Shown here: piece after piece, positions 37,287 to 44,681 of the stretch
Layout: each line of letters begins with the position of its first letter
Position numbering within the stretch: position 1 is the stretch's first letter
DNA from: Nitrospira sp.
GTDB taxonomy: Bacteria; Nitrospirota; Nitrospiria; Nitrospirales; Nitrospiraceae
Direction of reading: 5' to 3'
Length of the DNA: 64,000 nt
Assembly: GCA_030123625.1 (NCBI GenBank)
Contig: CP126121.1
Coordinates: 3,450,179 to 3,514,178 of the forward strand
Program-made: the position numbers and the translations under genes
Notes under the pieces: model-generated
Told to the model about the DNA's origin: nothing
What the model saw: only the letters and a program-made list of their open reading frames with translations
The model's database searches: none

Positions 37287-38452
37287 CGACCTCCCGCAGT
37301 TTCGTGCTGATCTGCACGGTCGGCACCTTTTGCTTCATCAGCTACAACATGGTGCGGATGCCCGCACTTTCATTATTCGCCGAATCGCTCGGCGCGAGCC
37401 CGGAACGCATCGGGTTGATCGTGTCCGTTTCAACCCTCACGGGCGTCTTGCTGAAACTGCCTTCCGGCGCCCTCTCCGATATCTATGGAAGGCGGTTCTT
37501 GCTGCGGATCGGCGTGGTGGCGTTCGGGCTGCCCCCGTTTCTCTATCCCTTCATGACGAACTTGGATGCGCTGACGGCGCTACGGTTTCTGCACGGCTTC
37601 GCGACCGCCATCTTCGCTCCGAGCGCTCTGGCCACAGTGGCGGAGCTCTATCGGGAACGGCGCGGTGCCGCGTTGGGGACCTATACGGCCTGTACGCAGT
37701 CCGGTTCACTCTTGGGCCCCTTTCTCGGGGGATATCTCGTCCATGCGGCAGGGTTCTCCACCGCGTTCGTCGTGGCGGGCATTTTCGGCTGCATCGGTAT
37801 GGTGTTGTTCTACAGTCTCCATCTCGATGTCTCAGTGCCGCATAGGAAGGAACAGGGGACGGCTGTTGTATTGTCCGAAATGTGGAAGGGATTTGCCGCC
37901 GTCGCTAAAAATAAGAAGGTGCTGATTACCAGTATGACCGATGCTGCGAAGATGATCGCGAACGGAGCCTTGATGGCGTTTCTCCCACTGTATGGCGTCT
38001 CTGTCGGTCTGAACCCAGGAGAGGTAGGGATACTGTTCACTGTGCAGGCGTTCACATCCTTTTTTTCCAAGCCAGTCATGGGACGGATATCGGATCGAGT
38101 GGGTCGTCAGCCGCTGATTATTCTTGGCCTATTCATATGTGCCGCAACCTTTGTCTGTATCCCGCAGGTATCGATGTTTCCTGTCCTGCTCCTGTTGTCT
38201 GCCGGATTCGGGTTTGGCGAGGCGGTTGTCTCTTCTTCTTCCTCTGCGCTGGTTGCCGACAGTTCCGAGTTCAAGACGCTGGGAGCCGGTATGGGGATGC
38301 AGGGGACGATCATGGATATCGGGCACGCCAGCGGACCCTTGTTGGCCGGCCTGCTGATTGCGCGCATGAGTTATGGAGGCGCCTTCATGATCATTGCCGG
38401 TGTGCAGGTCGCCGCAGCGGTCATCTTCTGGCTGGCTATGAAGAAGAAATAG
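37283..38452 (+). CDS. Major facilitator superfamily transporter
   Basis: The 389-residue protein has about 12 hydrophobic helices. The MFS signature loop between helices 2 and 3 reads 'GALSDIYGRRFLLRIG', and the second-half counterpart is 'MGRISDRVGRQPLIILG'. It is likely a drug/metabolite:proton antiporter or sugar-type exporter in the inner membrane; the substrate cannot be read from the sequence. It overlaps the previous gene by four bases. Its position between rib genes raises the possibility of flavin-related transport, which is speculation. Confidence 0.88.
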   Translation: MTTSRSFVLICTVGTFCFISYNMVRMPALSLFAESLGASPERIGLIVSVSTLTGVLLKLPSGALSDIYGRRFLLRIGVVAFGLPPFLYPFMTNLDALTALRFLHGFATAIFAPSALATVAELYRERRGAALGTYTACTQSGSLLGPFLGGYLVHAAGFSTAFVVAGIFGCIGMVLFYSLHLDVSVPHRKEQGTAVVLSEMWKGFAAVAKNKKVLITSMTDAAKMIANGALMAFLPLYGVSVGLNPGEVGILFTVQAFTSFFSKPVMGRISDRVGRQPLIILGLFICAATFVCIPQVSMFPVLLLLSAGFGFGEAVVSSSSSALVADSSEFKTLGAGMGMQGTIMDIGHASGPLLAGLLIARMSYGGAFMIIAGVQVAAAVIFWLAMKKK

Positions 38453-38553
38453 GACAAAGTGGCTATAATGCAGTGTGAGTGTGAGGGACATTGTTCGGCG
38501 AGCCGGCAGTATCAGATCGAAGTGTCTATGATTCGTATCTGAAGGAGTGGAGG

Positions 38554-39207
38554 ATGTTCACGGGTATCATTGAAGAAATGGGTGCGATTACTGTCCTGAG
38601 AAAAACGCTTGCGGGAACCAAGCTTACGATTCTGGCCTCGACGGTGATGGACGATCTCAAGATCGGTGATAGTGTAAGTGTGGATGGAATTTGTCTCACG
38701 GTCGTCTCGAGAAGCGAGCGCGACTTTTCCGTGGAGGTTTCTCCAGAAACACTCTCGGTGACGACGCTCGGTAACTTCGCCGTGGGACTGCCGGTCAATC
38801 TAGAAAGGGCCATGAGGCTCAACGAACGCATCGGCGGGCATCTGGTGGCCGGGCATGTGGATGGGGTCGGTGTCATTCGCAGCCGGCATCAGGACAGCAA
38901 TGCCATCGTGTTCACCATCGGCGCGCCTCCGGAGATTCTGCGCTATTGCGTCGCAAAGGGTTCAATTACCGTCGATGGGATCAGCTTGACGATCAATGAC
39001 GTGAGCGAAAAGGGCTTTTCCGTCGCCATCATTCCGCACACGGCAAAGGCGACGACAATCGGCCTCAAACAGGTGAATGATCCCGTCAACCTTGAATCGG
39101 ACCTCATCGGCAAATACGTTGAGCGCCTGCTCCAAGAGCGCGGCCAGCTTCCTAAACCCACCATCAGCATCGATAAAGACTACCTGCAGAAACGCGGGCT
39201 GATCTGA
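38554..39207 (+). CDS. ribE: Riboflavin synthase alpha chain
   Basis: The 217-residue enzyme dismutates two 6,7-dimethyl-8-ribityllumazine molecules to riboflavin. It shows the duplicated lumazine-binding fold: first half starting MFTGIIEEMG with 'DGICLTV' and 'NLERAM', second half starting 'GGHLVAGHVDGVG' with 'DGISLTIN' and 'VNLESDLIGKYVERL'. ATG 38554 follows GAAGGAGTGGAGG. The frame upstream to 38491 lacks similarity. It is the last gene of the ppdK-ribE run. No FMN riboswitch was recognised upstream. Confidence 0.96.
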   Translation: MFTGIIEEMGAITVLRKTLAGTKLTILASTVMDDLKIGDSVSVDGICLTVVSRSERDFSVEVSPETLSVTTLGNFAVGLPVNLERAMRLNERIGGHLVAGHVDGVGVIRSRHQDSNAIVFTIGAPPEILRYCVAKGSITVDGISLTINDVSEKGFSVAIIPHTAKATTIGLKQVNDPVNLESDLIGKYVERLLQERGQLPKPTISIDKDYLQKRGLI

Positions 39208-39231
39208 AGAAGTTTTAGGAAAGAGTAGGGG

Positions 39232-39253
39232 GCGATCGCAAGCTTACGATCGC
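39232..39253 (+). terminator. Stem-loop after ribE
   Basis: GCGATCG and CGATCGC form a perfect 7-base stem with an 8-base loop, 25 bases after the ribE stop. There is no U-run, so it is at best a Rho-assisted or mRNA-stabilising hairpin. Confidence 0.3.
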
Positions 39254-39293
39254 GGCCTTGATCTTTCCTGTTTCCCAGGCTACCCTTCATCCT

Positions 39294-39521
39294 ATGGATT
39301 GGAAGAGCCGCATAACCTTCGATCCCGAGAAGCGTGGCGGCAAGCCTTGCATCCGTGACCTCCGCATGACCGTGTACGATGTGCTGGAATACCTTGCCTC
39401 CGGAATGAGCGAAGATGAAATTCTCAAGGACTTTCCCGACCTGACACGCGAAGACATCCGCGCCTGTCTTGCTTTTGCGGCTGACCGGGAGCGGAAACTG
39501 GTGTCTATTCCCCCATCGTGA
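39294..39521 (+). CDS. DUF433-family antitoxin
   Basis: The 75-residue protein (MDWKSRITFDPEKRGGKPCIRDLRM) has the DUF433 helix-turn-helix pattern: 'GGKPCIRDLRMTVYDVLEYLASGMSEDEIL' and 'FPDLTREDIRACLAFA'. These proteins are usually encoded just before a DUF5615 PIN-like toxin, as here. ATG 39294 is the first start inside the conserved domain. The stop overlaps the toxin start (GTGA at 39518). Confidence 0.88.
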   Translation: MDWKSRITFDPEKRGGKPCIRDLRMTVYDVLEYLASGMSEDEILKDFPDLTREDIRACLAFAADRERKLVSIPPS

Positions 39522-39849
39522 AGTTTCTCTTCGATCAGAATCTCTCCCACGTCTCATTGAATCCCTGCAGAAGGAATATCCTGGCTCCCGGCACGTTCGC
39601 GAAGTTGGGTTGCAGAAGGCGTCTGATGCAGTTGTCTGGCAGTATGCCGCACAGCAGGGCTTTGCCATCGTGACGAAGGACGCTGATTTCCATCAGCGCA
39701 GTTTTCTGTTCGGTCACCCGCCCAAAGTAATTTAGGTTCGAGTCGGCAATGCCACTACAACCATGATCGAAACATTGCTCCGCCGCCGTGCCGGGGATGT
39801 GGCCGCTTTCGGCTCTGATCCAGAGAGTGCGTTCCTGATCCTCGACTAG
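39518..39849 (+). pseudogene. DUF5615 PIN-like toxin, broken by frameshift and stop codon
   Basis: The start GTG 39518 gives 'KFLFDQNLSH', then the frame is lost near 39550 where one C is missing. The rest, 'RLIESLQKEYPGSRHVREVG' and 'FAIVTKDADFHQRS', continues in another frame. After 'GHPPKVI' an in-frame TAG at 39733 stands where the family has Trp. Similarity continues past it ('VRVGNATTTMIETLL') to 39849. At least two independent lesions make the toxin dead while the DUF433 partner is intact. Confidence 0.8.
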
Positions 39850-40131
39850 CGAAGGAATAAAGATGTGACCGAGACATTAGCTGCGCATGGACCGCTTGCA
39901 GGGTCTGACGGCGCTATCTGCAAAAAGTAGCGAATCAATTCTCTGGACTCCCCCTCGGTGATACTTGACGAGTCTGTAGATTGGTAGACAATATGTCGCG
40001 CTGATTCTGGTTTCCCGTGATCCCCGGGTAAGATGAGGGTCAGACCTTGAATCTTGCACGCGGGATGGTTAACGCGGTCTACCAAGTCTCTGCACGATAT
40101 CCTCATACACCGTCTTGCGATGCTGAATTCT
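39850..40131. other. Intergenic region with no supported gene
   Basis: No gene is supported. A segment near 40021-40070 has a layout sometimes seen upstream of REP-associated Y1 transposase genes, but no transposase motif can be read in any frame. Confidence 0.35.
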
Positions 40132-40345
40132 TAGCCCGCATTATTCATGAGCGCTTCTACTGCAACCGCCGATACGCCGCTGCGAGAAGCCTGGCGCCAG
40201 CTGTCTATGGCCAGGCAGGCAGGCTCGCCCTTCGTGACCTCCACATACTGTTTCAAGTATGCGTCTGTCTCTCAGGGCTCCGCGTGCCCGTCTCGCATGG
40301 CGTCTTGGCGGTTTCGCTACGAGCCATCATGAACAATGCGGGCTA
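40132..40345. mobile_element. MITE-like element with 19-base terminal inverted repeats
   Basis: The left end TAGCCCGCATTATTCATGA (40132-40150) and the inverse right end (40327-40345) match at 18 of 19 positions. The 214-base element has no transposase. It is homologous at its left end to the copies at 232 and 10193. It abuts the 3' end of a relE remnant. No clear target duplication is visible. Confidence 0.7.
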
Positions 40346-40349
40346 GGCC

Positions 40350-40545
40350 CTACACTTCATCTCCTTCGATCTTATACACGACGCGATAATCCCCGACGCG
40401 AAGCTTCCAGTAGCCTCTCAATGTCTTGCGAAGAGGTGTGCCGTATTGGTGTGAGGTGCGAGTCAGCGCGACGCAATGGCTCCAGCAATCCGGAATGGAG
40501 GTTTTGGGAATGCGTGGGATACCTTCGTCGGCGATGGCAGATGAT
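40350..40545 (-). pseudogene. RelE/ParE-type toxin remnant
   Basis: The C-terminal part in one frame reads 'HQYGTPLRKTLRGYWKLRVGDYRVVYKI', the conserved RelE/ParE core strands. Upstream the similarity continues in shifted frames ('FRIAGAIASR', then 'DEGIPRIPKT'), so two compensating indels are present. The frame stops after 'EGDEV', where the family continues for about 15 residues, next to the MITE-like element. It is not expected to make an active toxin. No antitoxin is visible. Confidence 0.6.
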
Positions 40546-40640
40546 AAGGGTCCGCGTGTCATCGCCCTCTCCTGTGGGGGAAGGTCAGGGCGAGGGTGTT
40601 GCCACGTTTTTGACACCCCTCGCCCCGTTGCCCAATGGTC

Positions 40641-42056
40641 TTATCTCCCGCACCGCTCCTCGCCAGGATGGAGGGTGACGGGCTGGTGCTGCGAATGGAC
40701 GCGCACCATGCACCCGACATACACCGCGCCGGCATTGTGTGCGCTGTTATCGACTCCGGCGCCGCTGTCGATCCCTCGGCCGTTGCTGGACTCCCCAGTT
40801 GCCCCGGACGCAAGGGTGTTGCCGCTCAAGGCCATGCTAATGCCAAAACCATCATTCGGGTCCGCATTGAAGGCTTTGACGAAGGTCTGCTCGTACCAGG
40901 CGCCTCCGCTCTGAGTGAAGAGATAGATCGCGCCACTGACGTTCAGTAGGGTGGCTCCAACAGCCAAGGTATGGTTGTCCAGAGCTAGTCTGGAACCAAA
41001 GCCATCACCAGCCATCGCATTGGAGGCCTTGATATAGGTCTGCTGCTGCCAGGTGCCGTTGTGCCGCGTGAAGACGTACACCGCGCCACTGCCGGGCGCA
41101 CTGTTATCGGCTTCGGCGCCGCTGTTGACGCCTCGTCCATTGCTGGACTCTCCGTTTGCCCCGACCGCCAGCGTGTCACCGTCCAGGGCCACACTGACGC
41201 CGAAGAGATCATTGGCTTCTGCATTGGAGGCTTTGATGTAGGCCTGCTGCTGCCACGTGCCGCTGTGACGCGTGAAGACGTACACCGCGCCGCTGGCGAA
41301 CGCACTATTGTCGGCTTCGGTGGCGCTGTTAATTCCTCGGCCGTTGCTGGCCTCTTCAAAGGCTCCGACCGCCAGCGTGTCGCCATCCAGATCTAGGCTT
41401 GCGCCAAAGCCATCACCTTGATCTGTATTGGAGGCTTTGATGTACGCCTGCTGCTGCCAGGTGTCGCCGTGCCGTGTGAAGACGTACACCGCGCCTGCAG
41501 CGGGTGCGCTGTCGTCAGTTTGAGTGTCACTATTGATGCCTCGCCCATTGCTGCCCTCTCCAGGCGCTCCGACTGCGAGGGTATCGCCGTCCAAGGCTAC
41601 ACTGAAGCCAAAGAGATCACCGGCCCCTGTATTGGAAGCCTTGATATAGGCTTCATGGGCGAGGCGATGAGCGGTGATGGTATACGTAGCGGTGCCGGTA
41701 CTTGACGTGACCGCCACGGTAATAGCCCGGTGACCTGATGGCAGTGAAATGGCGTTCGACGCCGTGCCGCTCACGACCGGCGTGCCATTCACAGTGATCG
41801 TCGTGCCTGGTCCGGCAGTTGGGGTGACAGTGATGCTCGGTGTGTCGATGGTCATAGTGGTATAGCGCGTGACGTGCGCCGCAAAGCTCGGCTTCAATGT
41901 TCCGGTTGACAGCATGAGCCCGGTCAAGGTCGGCAGTATCGCTGGGCGTAGCGATAGCAGGCTGTCCCGTGCCGAACACGCGGTCAAGGCCAGAAGAGCC
42001 ATACTCAAGGCGAGAATACGGACCTGGACATGGACGCCATGGACACCTGCATTCAT
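40641..42056 (-). CDS. FG-GAP repeat lipoprotein with truncated C-terminus
   Basis: The 471-residue protein has a lipobox (LLALTAC, Cys near residue 27), a cadherin-like beta-sandwich segment (about 45-130, 'AAHVTRYTTMTI'), and then about five FG-GAP/beta-propeller repeats of about 70 residues. Each repeat has 'YIKASN', 'DGFG.SLALDGDTLAVGA', 'SSNGRGINS' and 'GAVYVFTRH.GTWQQQ'. The repeats are nearly identical at DNA level. The last repeat breaks off after 'GAVYV' and runs into unrelated residues to 40641, so the original gene was longer. It would be a surface adhesin-like protein. Confidence 0.75.
   Translation of the reverse strand: MNAGVHGVHVQVRILALSMALLALTACSARDSLLSLRPAILPTLTGLMLSTGTLKPSFAAHVTRYTTMTIDTPSITVTPTAGPGTTITVNGTPVVSGTASNAISLPSGHRAITVAVTSSTGTATYTITAHRLAHEAYIKASNTGAGDLFGFSVALDGDTLAVGAPGEGSNGRGINSDTQTDDSAPAAGAVYVFTRHGDTWQQQAYIKASNTDQGDGFGASLDLDGDTLAVGAFEEASNGRGINSATEADNSAFASGAVYVFTRHSGTWQQQAYIKASNAEANDLFGVSVALDGDTLAVGANGESSNGRGVNSGAEADNSAPGSGAVYVFTRHNGTWQQQTYIKASNAMAGDGFGSRLALDNHTLAVGATLLNVSGAIYLFTQSGGAWYEQTFVKAFNADPNDGFGISMALSGNTLASGATGESSNGRGIDSGAGVDNSAHNAGAVYVGCMVRVHSQHQPVTLHPGEERCGR
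40745..41650 (-). repeat. Intragenic tandem repeats of about 200-220 bases
   Basis: Successive blocks within the FG-GAP gene share long near-identical segments, such as those around the 'TRHxGTWQQQ' and 'SNGRG' codons. Such arrays readily expand or contract by recombination, so repeat number may vary between strains. Confidence 0.6.
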
Positions 42057-42413
42057 AATGAACCCTCCTTATGAAAAGGCCTCTACGTACTATGGGTTGG
42101 GGCACATGGTGAAATATGTGAGCAACACAACACCGAAACCCCTAGGAGTGTCGGTACCAAGCGAACGCAGACACATCAGTTCCCGTGCAGTCAGACAGAA
42201 ACGTGTAAGTCGAGGCCATGCAGTAATACCTTGGTGCAGAACGGGTGAGGCGTGGGCGTCATCCATACTATGGCGAGAATGGGGAGGCCAGAAGGTCCTT
42301 TGTATCAACGAATCGAACAGCACAGCGACCATTCTCTATCCTATCTTGGCTCGAATTAGCGTATCGCTGAACCGATCTTCGGTCGCCTCTCCAACTTACA
42401 CGCGCTCATTTCT
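42057..42413. other. Intergenic region with no supported gene
   Basis: No gene is supported in any frame. It separates the FG-GAP gene from the transposase remnant and may contain the lost 3' part of the IS element in unrecognisable form. Confidence 0.35.
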
Positions 42414-42985
42414 TTATAGCAATCTGCTGTCATCAAGGAAATTCGGGGCATAGTACTCCCAGCGTACAAGGAGACGTCGCTTCCACTGCAGCCAGGCAAA
42501 GAAGCGTTCGACGAGCCAGCGGCGTTGATATCGACGTAAGTGATGCCCATCCTGAGTCTTAAGTTTGCGCGTAGAGCGGTGTGGGGCGATCCTATTCACT
42601 CTGTCGCACTTGAGGTCGTCATCGAGGCCGTCGCTGTCATACGCGCGATCGCCGATGAGATGCTCGGGCTTGGCCTCCAGCATGTAGAAGTCGAAGCTGA
42701 GTTGCACCAAGGTGACCTCATGATGGTTGGCCAAATGGGTACCGACGGAGAGGGGCAGCCCATGCCGATCAACAATCGCGACAATCTTCACGCACTTGCC
42801 GCGTTTGGTGAGACCGACGGCGTCCCCCCGCCCTTGGCCGCCGCAAACGTCGCATCAATGAAACTCTCGCGTTCGTCCAACGCGCCTTCCTCCCGTAGCG
42901 TATTGGCCAATTGGGTGAGGATGTCACGCAGGACTTCTCGTTGATGGTCAGGTCGAACGCATGAACCGAACTCTAAAAGAGGCAA
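42414..42985 (-). pseudogene. IS5-family DDE transposase remnant with a -1 frame change at a G6 run
   Basis: The 5' frame (42985-42788) holds the first catalytic Asp in 'SFIDATFAAAKGGG'. The 3' frame (42791-42414) holds 'VAIVDRHGLPLSV', the second Asp in 'LIGDRAYDSD' and the Glu region 'RRWLVERFFAW'. The two join by a -1 shift on six G residues (C-run 42824-42829 on the plus strand), which restores 'GGGDAVGLTKRGK'. Both ends are truncated: the start runs into an IS481 fragment, and the C-terminus diverges after 'YYAPNFL'. The slippery run could have been a programmed frameshift site in the intact element. Confidence 0.75.
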
Positions 42986-43130
42986 CCGTCAAACACTACT
43001 ACTACGAAAATCACCGGCAGCTCAGAGAACATCTGCACCACCCTATGAATACATCATCAAATGCTGGCAAAACGAACCGAAACGCTTTATCGTCAACCCC
43101 ACCCATCACAAAGTGGGACTAAACAGCTAG
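42943..43130 (+). pseudogene. IS481-type transposase C-terminal remnant
   Basis: The frame begins 'DGQVERMNRTLKEATVKHYY' and 'RQLREHL', the end of the integrase core of IS481-type transposases. It then jumps, in another frame, to 'PYEYIIKCWQNEPKRF' and 'HHKVGLNS' before TAG 43128-43130. About 25 residues between the two parts are missing. Its left end overlaps the start of the inverted IS5 remnant by about 40 bases, marking an old recombination or insertion junction. Confidence 0.65.
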
Positions 43131-43231
43131 GAACTTTACAGTGATAGTGGGCGTCGCGTCCGCCGGCGCTAATCGCTGTCGTTGGTCATGAAAGGAATAT
43201 GGTATCTTCGTGATCAAATGAGGATGACTTC

Positions 43232-43432
43232 ATGACAAGTATCGAGACAATAGAGCGCGCTATTGAGCAGCTCCCACCGGACGAACTTGCGAAGTTGCGA
43301 CGCTGGTTCTTGGAGTTCGATGCCGCTGCTTGGGATGCCCAGATCGAGACCGATGCTGCTGCCGGAAAATTCGATGCATTAGCCGAAGAGACACTCAATG
43401 AGTATCGCAGCGGTAAGGCGCGTGAGATTTGA
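43232..43432 (+). CDS. Small antitoxin of a RelE-type pair
   Basis: The 66-residue protein (MTSIETIERAIEQLPPDELAKLR) has the 'LP.EE(L)AKL..WF.EFDA..WD.QIE.D...GKLD.L..EAL..Y..GKA' pattern of small antitoxins found upstream of RelE-like toxins. It is intact, and its stop overlaps the toxin start at 43429. Confidence 0.75.
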   Translation: MTSIETIERAIEQLPPDELAKLRRWFLEFDAAAWDAQIETDAAAGKFDALAEETLNEYRSGKAREI

Positions 43433-43687
43433 GGCATTTCACGTCAAGTCAGTTTTGGCGCTGCTTCAATGCTCTGCCAACCGACACTCAGGGCCTTGCT
43501 AGACGCAATTACGCTCTTCTCAAGCAGAATCCAACGCATCCTTCCCTACGATTCAAATCCGTACATGGCGGACGCTTTCGCAGCGTCCGGGTCGGTGTTC
43601 ATTACCGCCCTTGGCGTTCCAGTTCCAGAGGGAGTCCAGTGGTTCTGGATCGGACCGCATGCCGAGTATGATGAATTCTTTGGCTAA
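43429..43687 (+). pseudogene. RelE-like toxin, frameshifted
   Basis: The first frame reads MRHFTSSQFWRCFNALPTDT and reaches 'RFRSVRVGVHYR' near 43611. The remaining 'ALGVPVPEGVQWFWIGPHAEYDEFFG' lies in another frame ending at TAA 43685-43687. Loss of two bases in a CGCGCC context near 43612 would explain this. Without correction the protein ends in unrelated residues at 43671. Its antitoxin is intact. Confidence 0.7.
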
Positions 43688-43781
43688 CCATTCGCTCAAC
43701 CAGATGCCCGAACGATCTGCTCCTGCCTTTGCTGCACGGTGGGGCTGTTCACCGTGACAGGGCGCGCCGATTGAGAAGCTG

Positions 43782-44003
43782 TTATCGCTGGTTCTGAGCG
43801 GACGATCGGTAGGTGTAGTAGAGAATGATTCCGGCCAGGATTGAAACGAGAATCCCAAATCCCATCTGTGCCCCGAAGCTCACCGGGCCCACGTAAATCT
43901 TATACAGTTGCAACAGAACAACTGGCAGGCTCACCGCCAAGGCGAGACTCAGGAGGTGTCGTCTCAGATAAATAGGCTCGCCTGGTTTTCTCGTCCACTT
44001 CAT
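43782..44003 (-). CDS. Small two-helix membrane protein
   Basis: The 73-residue protein (MKWTRKPGEPIYLRRHLLSL) has membrane helices at about 16-34 and 44-64 with a short loop between. No family was recognised. It lies 22 bases after the IPT/TIG-domain gene on the same strand and may share its transcript. Confidence 0.55.
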   Translation of the reverse strand: MKWTRKPGEPIYLRRHLLSLALAVSLPVVLLQLYKIYVGPVSFGAQMGFGILVSILAGIILYYTYRSSAQNQR

Positions 44004-44025
44004 ACTGAAACCGGAAGGAGTTCTC

Positions 44026-44628
44026 CTATTTCACCATGAACACTTTGGAATCTTCTCCGGAAGCCGTGGTGACGGTGACCATGACGAGGCCCTTATGGCT
44101 ATCGGTTGGGACTGTTGCTACGATGGTGGATTCGTCTTTCATGGTGAAGTCGGAAGCATGGCCTGGACCGAAGGATACGCCTCGCAAGCAGTCCGGCGAG
44201 CCGAACTCGGTCCCTTTGATCGCGACTTTCACACCGGGTTCTCCTTCATCGGGGACAAGGCTTTCGATCTGTGGAGCAACACCGAAACAGGCGCCGCTCT
44301 CCGCCGCAGTTTCAGGTGTTTGGAGTTTCGGTTCGATATTGGGTTGGACGACCTTGGGTTCTACAGTCTTGGGTTGGACGGCCTCGGGCCGGACAGTCTC
44401 GGGTTCGGCGGTTTTGGGTTTGGCGATCTCGGGTTTCTCGATCTTGGGTTTGACGGTCTTTGGTTTGACAGCCTTGGGCTTGACGGTTTTTGGTTTGACG
44501 GTCTTGGAGTGCGGTTTGGTCTTTGGTTCCTGATCCGCTGCAAACGTGAGTGCGGGACCGATTATCTGTAAGAACAGGGTCATGATACCGATCGAAATCG
44601 CCGCAGCGAAAATCGTTGGTTTCTTCAT
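44026..44628 (-). CDS. Secreted IPT/TIG-domain protein with KPKTV-type repeats
   Basis: The 200-residue protein has a signal peptide (about 1-31), then about 60 residues of five-residue repeats (KPKTV, KPKAV, EPKVV variants), then an IPT/TIG immunoglobulin-like domain ('PQIESLVPDEGEPGVKVAIKGTEFG' to the end). The repeat tract is Lys/Pro/Glu-rich and probably extended, like a TonB-style spacer across the periplasm or cell wall. The ATG at 44628 follows GGAG. It lies 53 bases after acs. Its role is unknown. Confidence 0.7.
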   Translation of the reverse strand: MKKPTIFAAAISIGIMTLFLQIIGPALTFAADQEPKTKPHSKTVKPKTVKPKAVKPKTVKPKIEKPEIAKPKTAEPETVRPEAVQPKTVEPKVVQPNIEPKLQTPETAAESGACFGVAPQIESLVPDEGEPGVKVAIKGTEFGSPDCLRGVSFGPGHASDFTMKDESTIVATVPTDSHKGLVMVTVTTASGEDSKVFMVK

Positions 44629-44681
44629 ATGTTGTCTCCTTCGCTCGGTTAGGCCCATATCGAGTCTAACTGCTCTGTACG

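Noticed and set aside
38453-38553. FMN riboswitch before ribE
   Set aside because: The 101-base gap lacks the conserved RFN-element stems.
39850-40106. Possible Y1 (REP-associated) transposase remnant
   Set aside because: Only a weak 'GNQNQR'-like resemblance; no HUH motif or catalytic Tyr is visible.
44036-44533. Repetitive frame on the plus strand with leucine/glycine repeats
   Set aside because: It is the mirror of the KPKTV-type repeats of the minus-strand IPT/TIG gene, which has a signal peptide and ribosome binding site.
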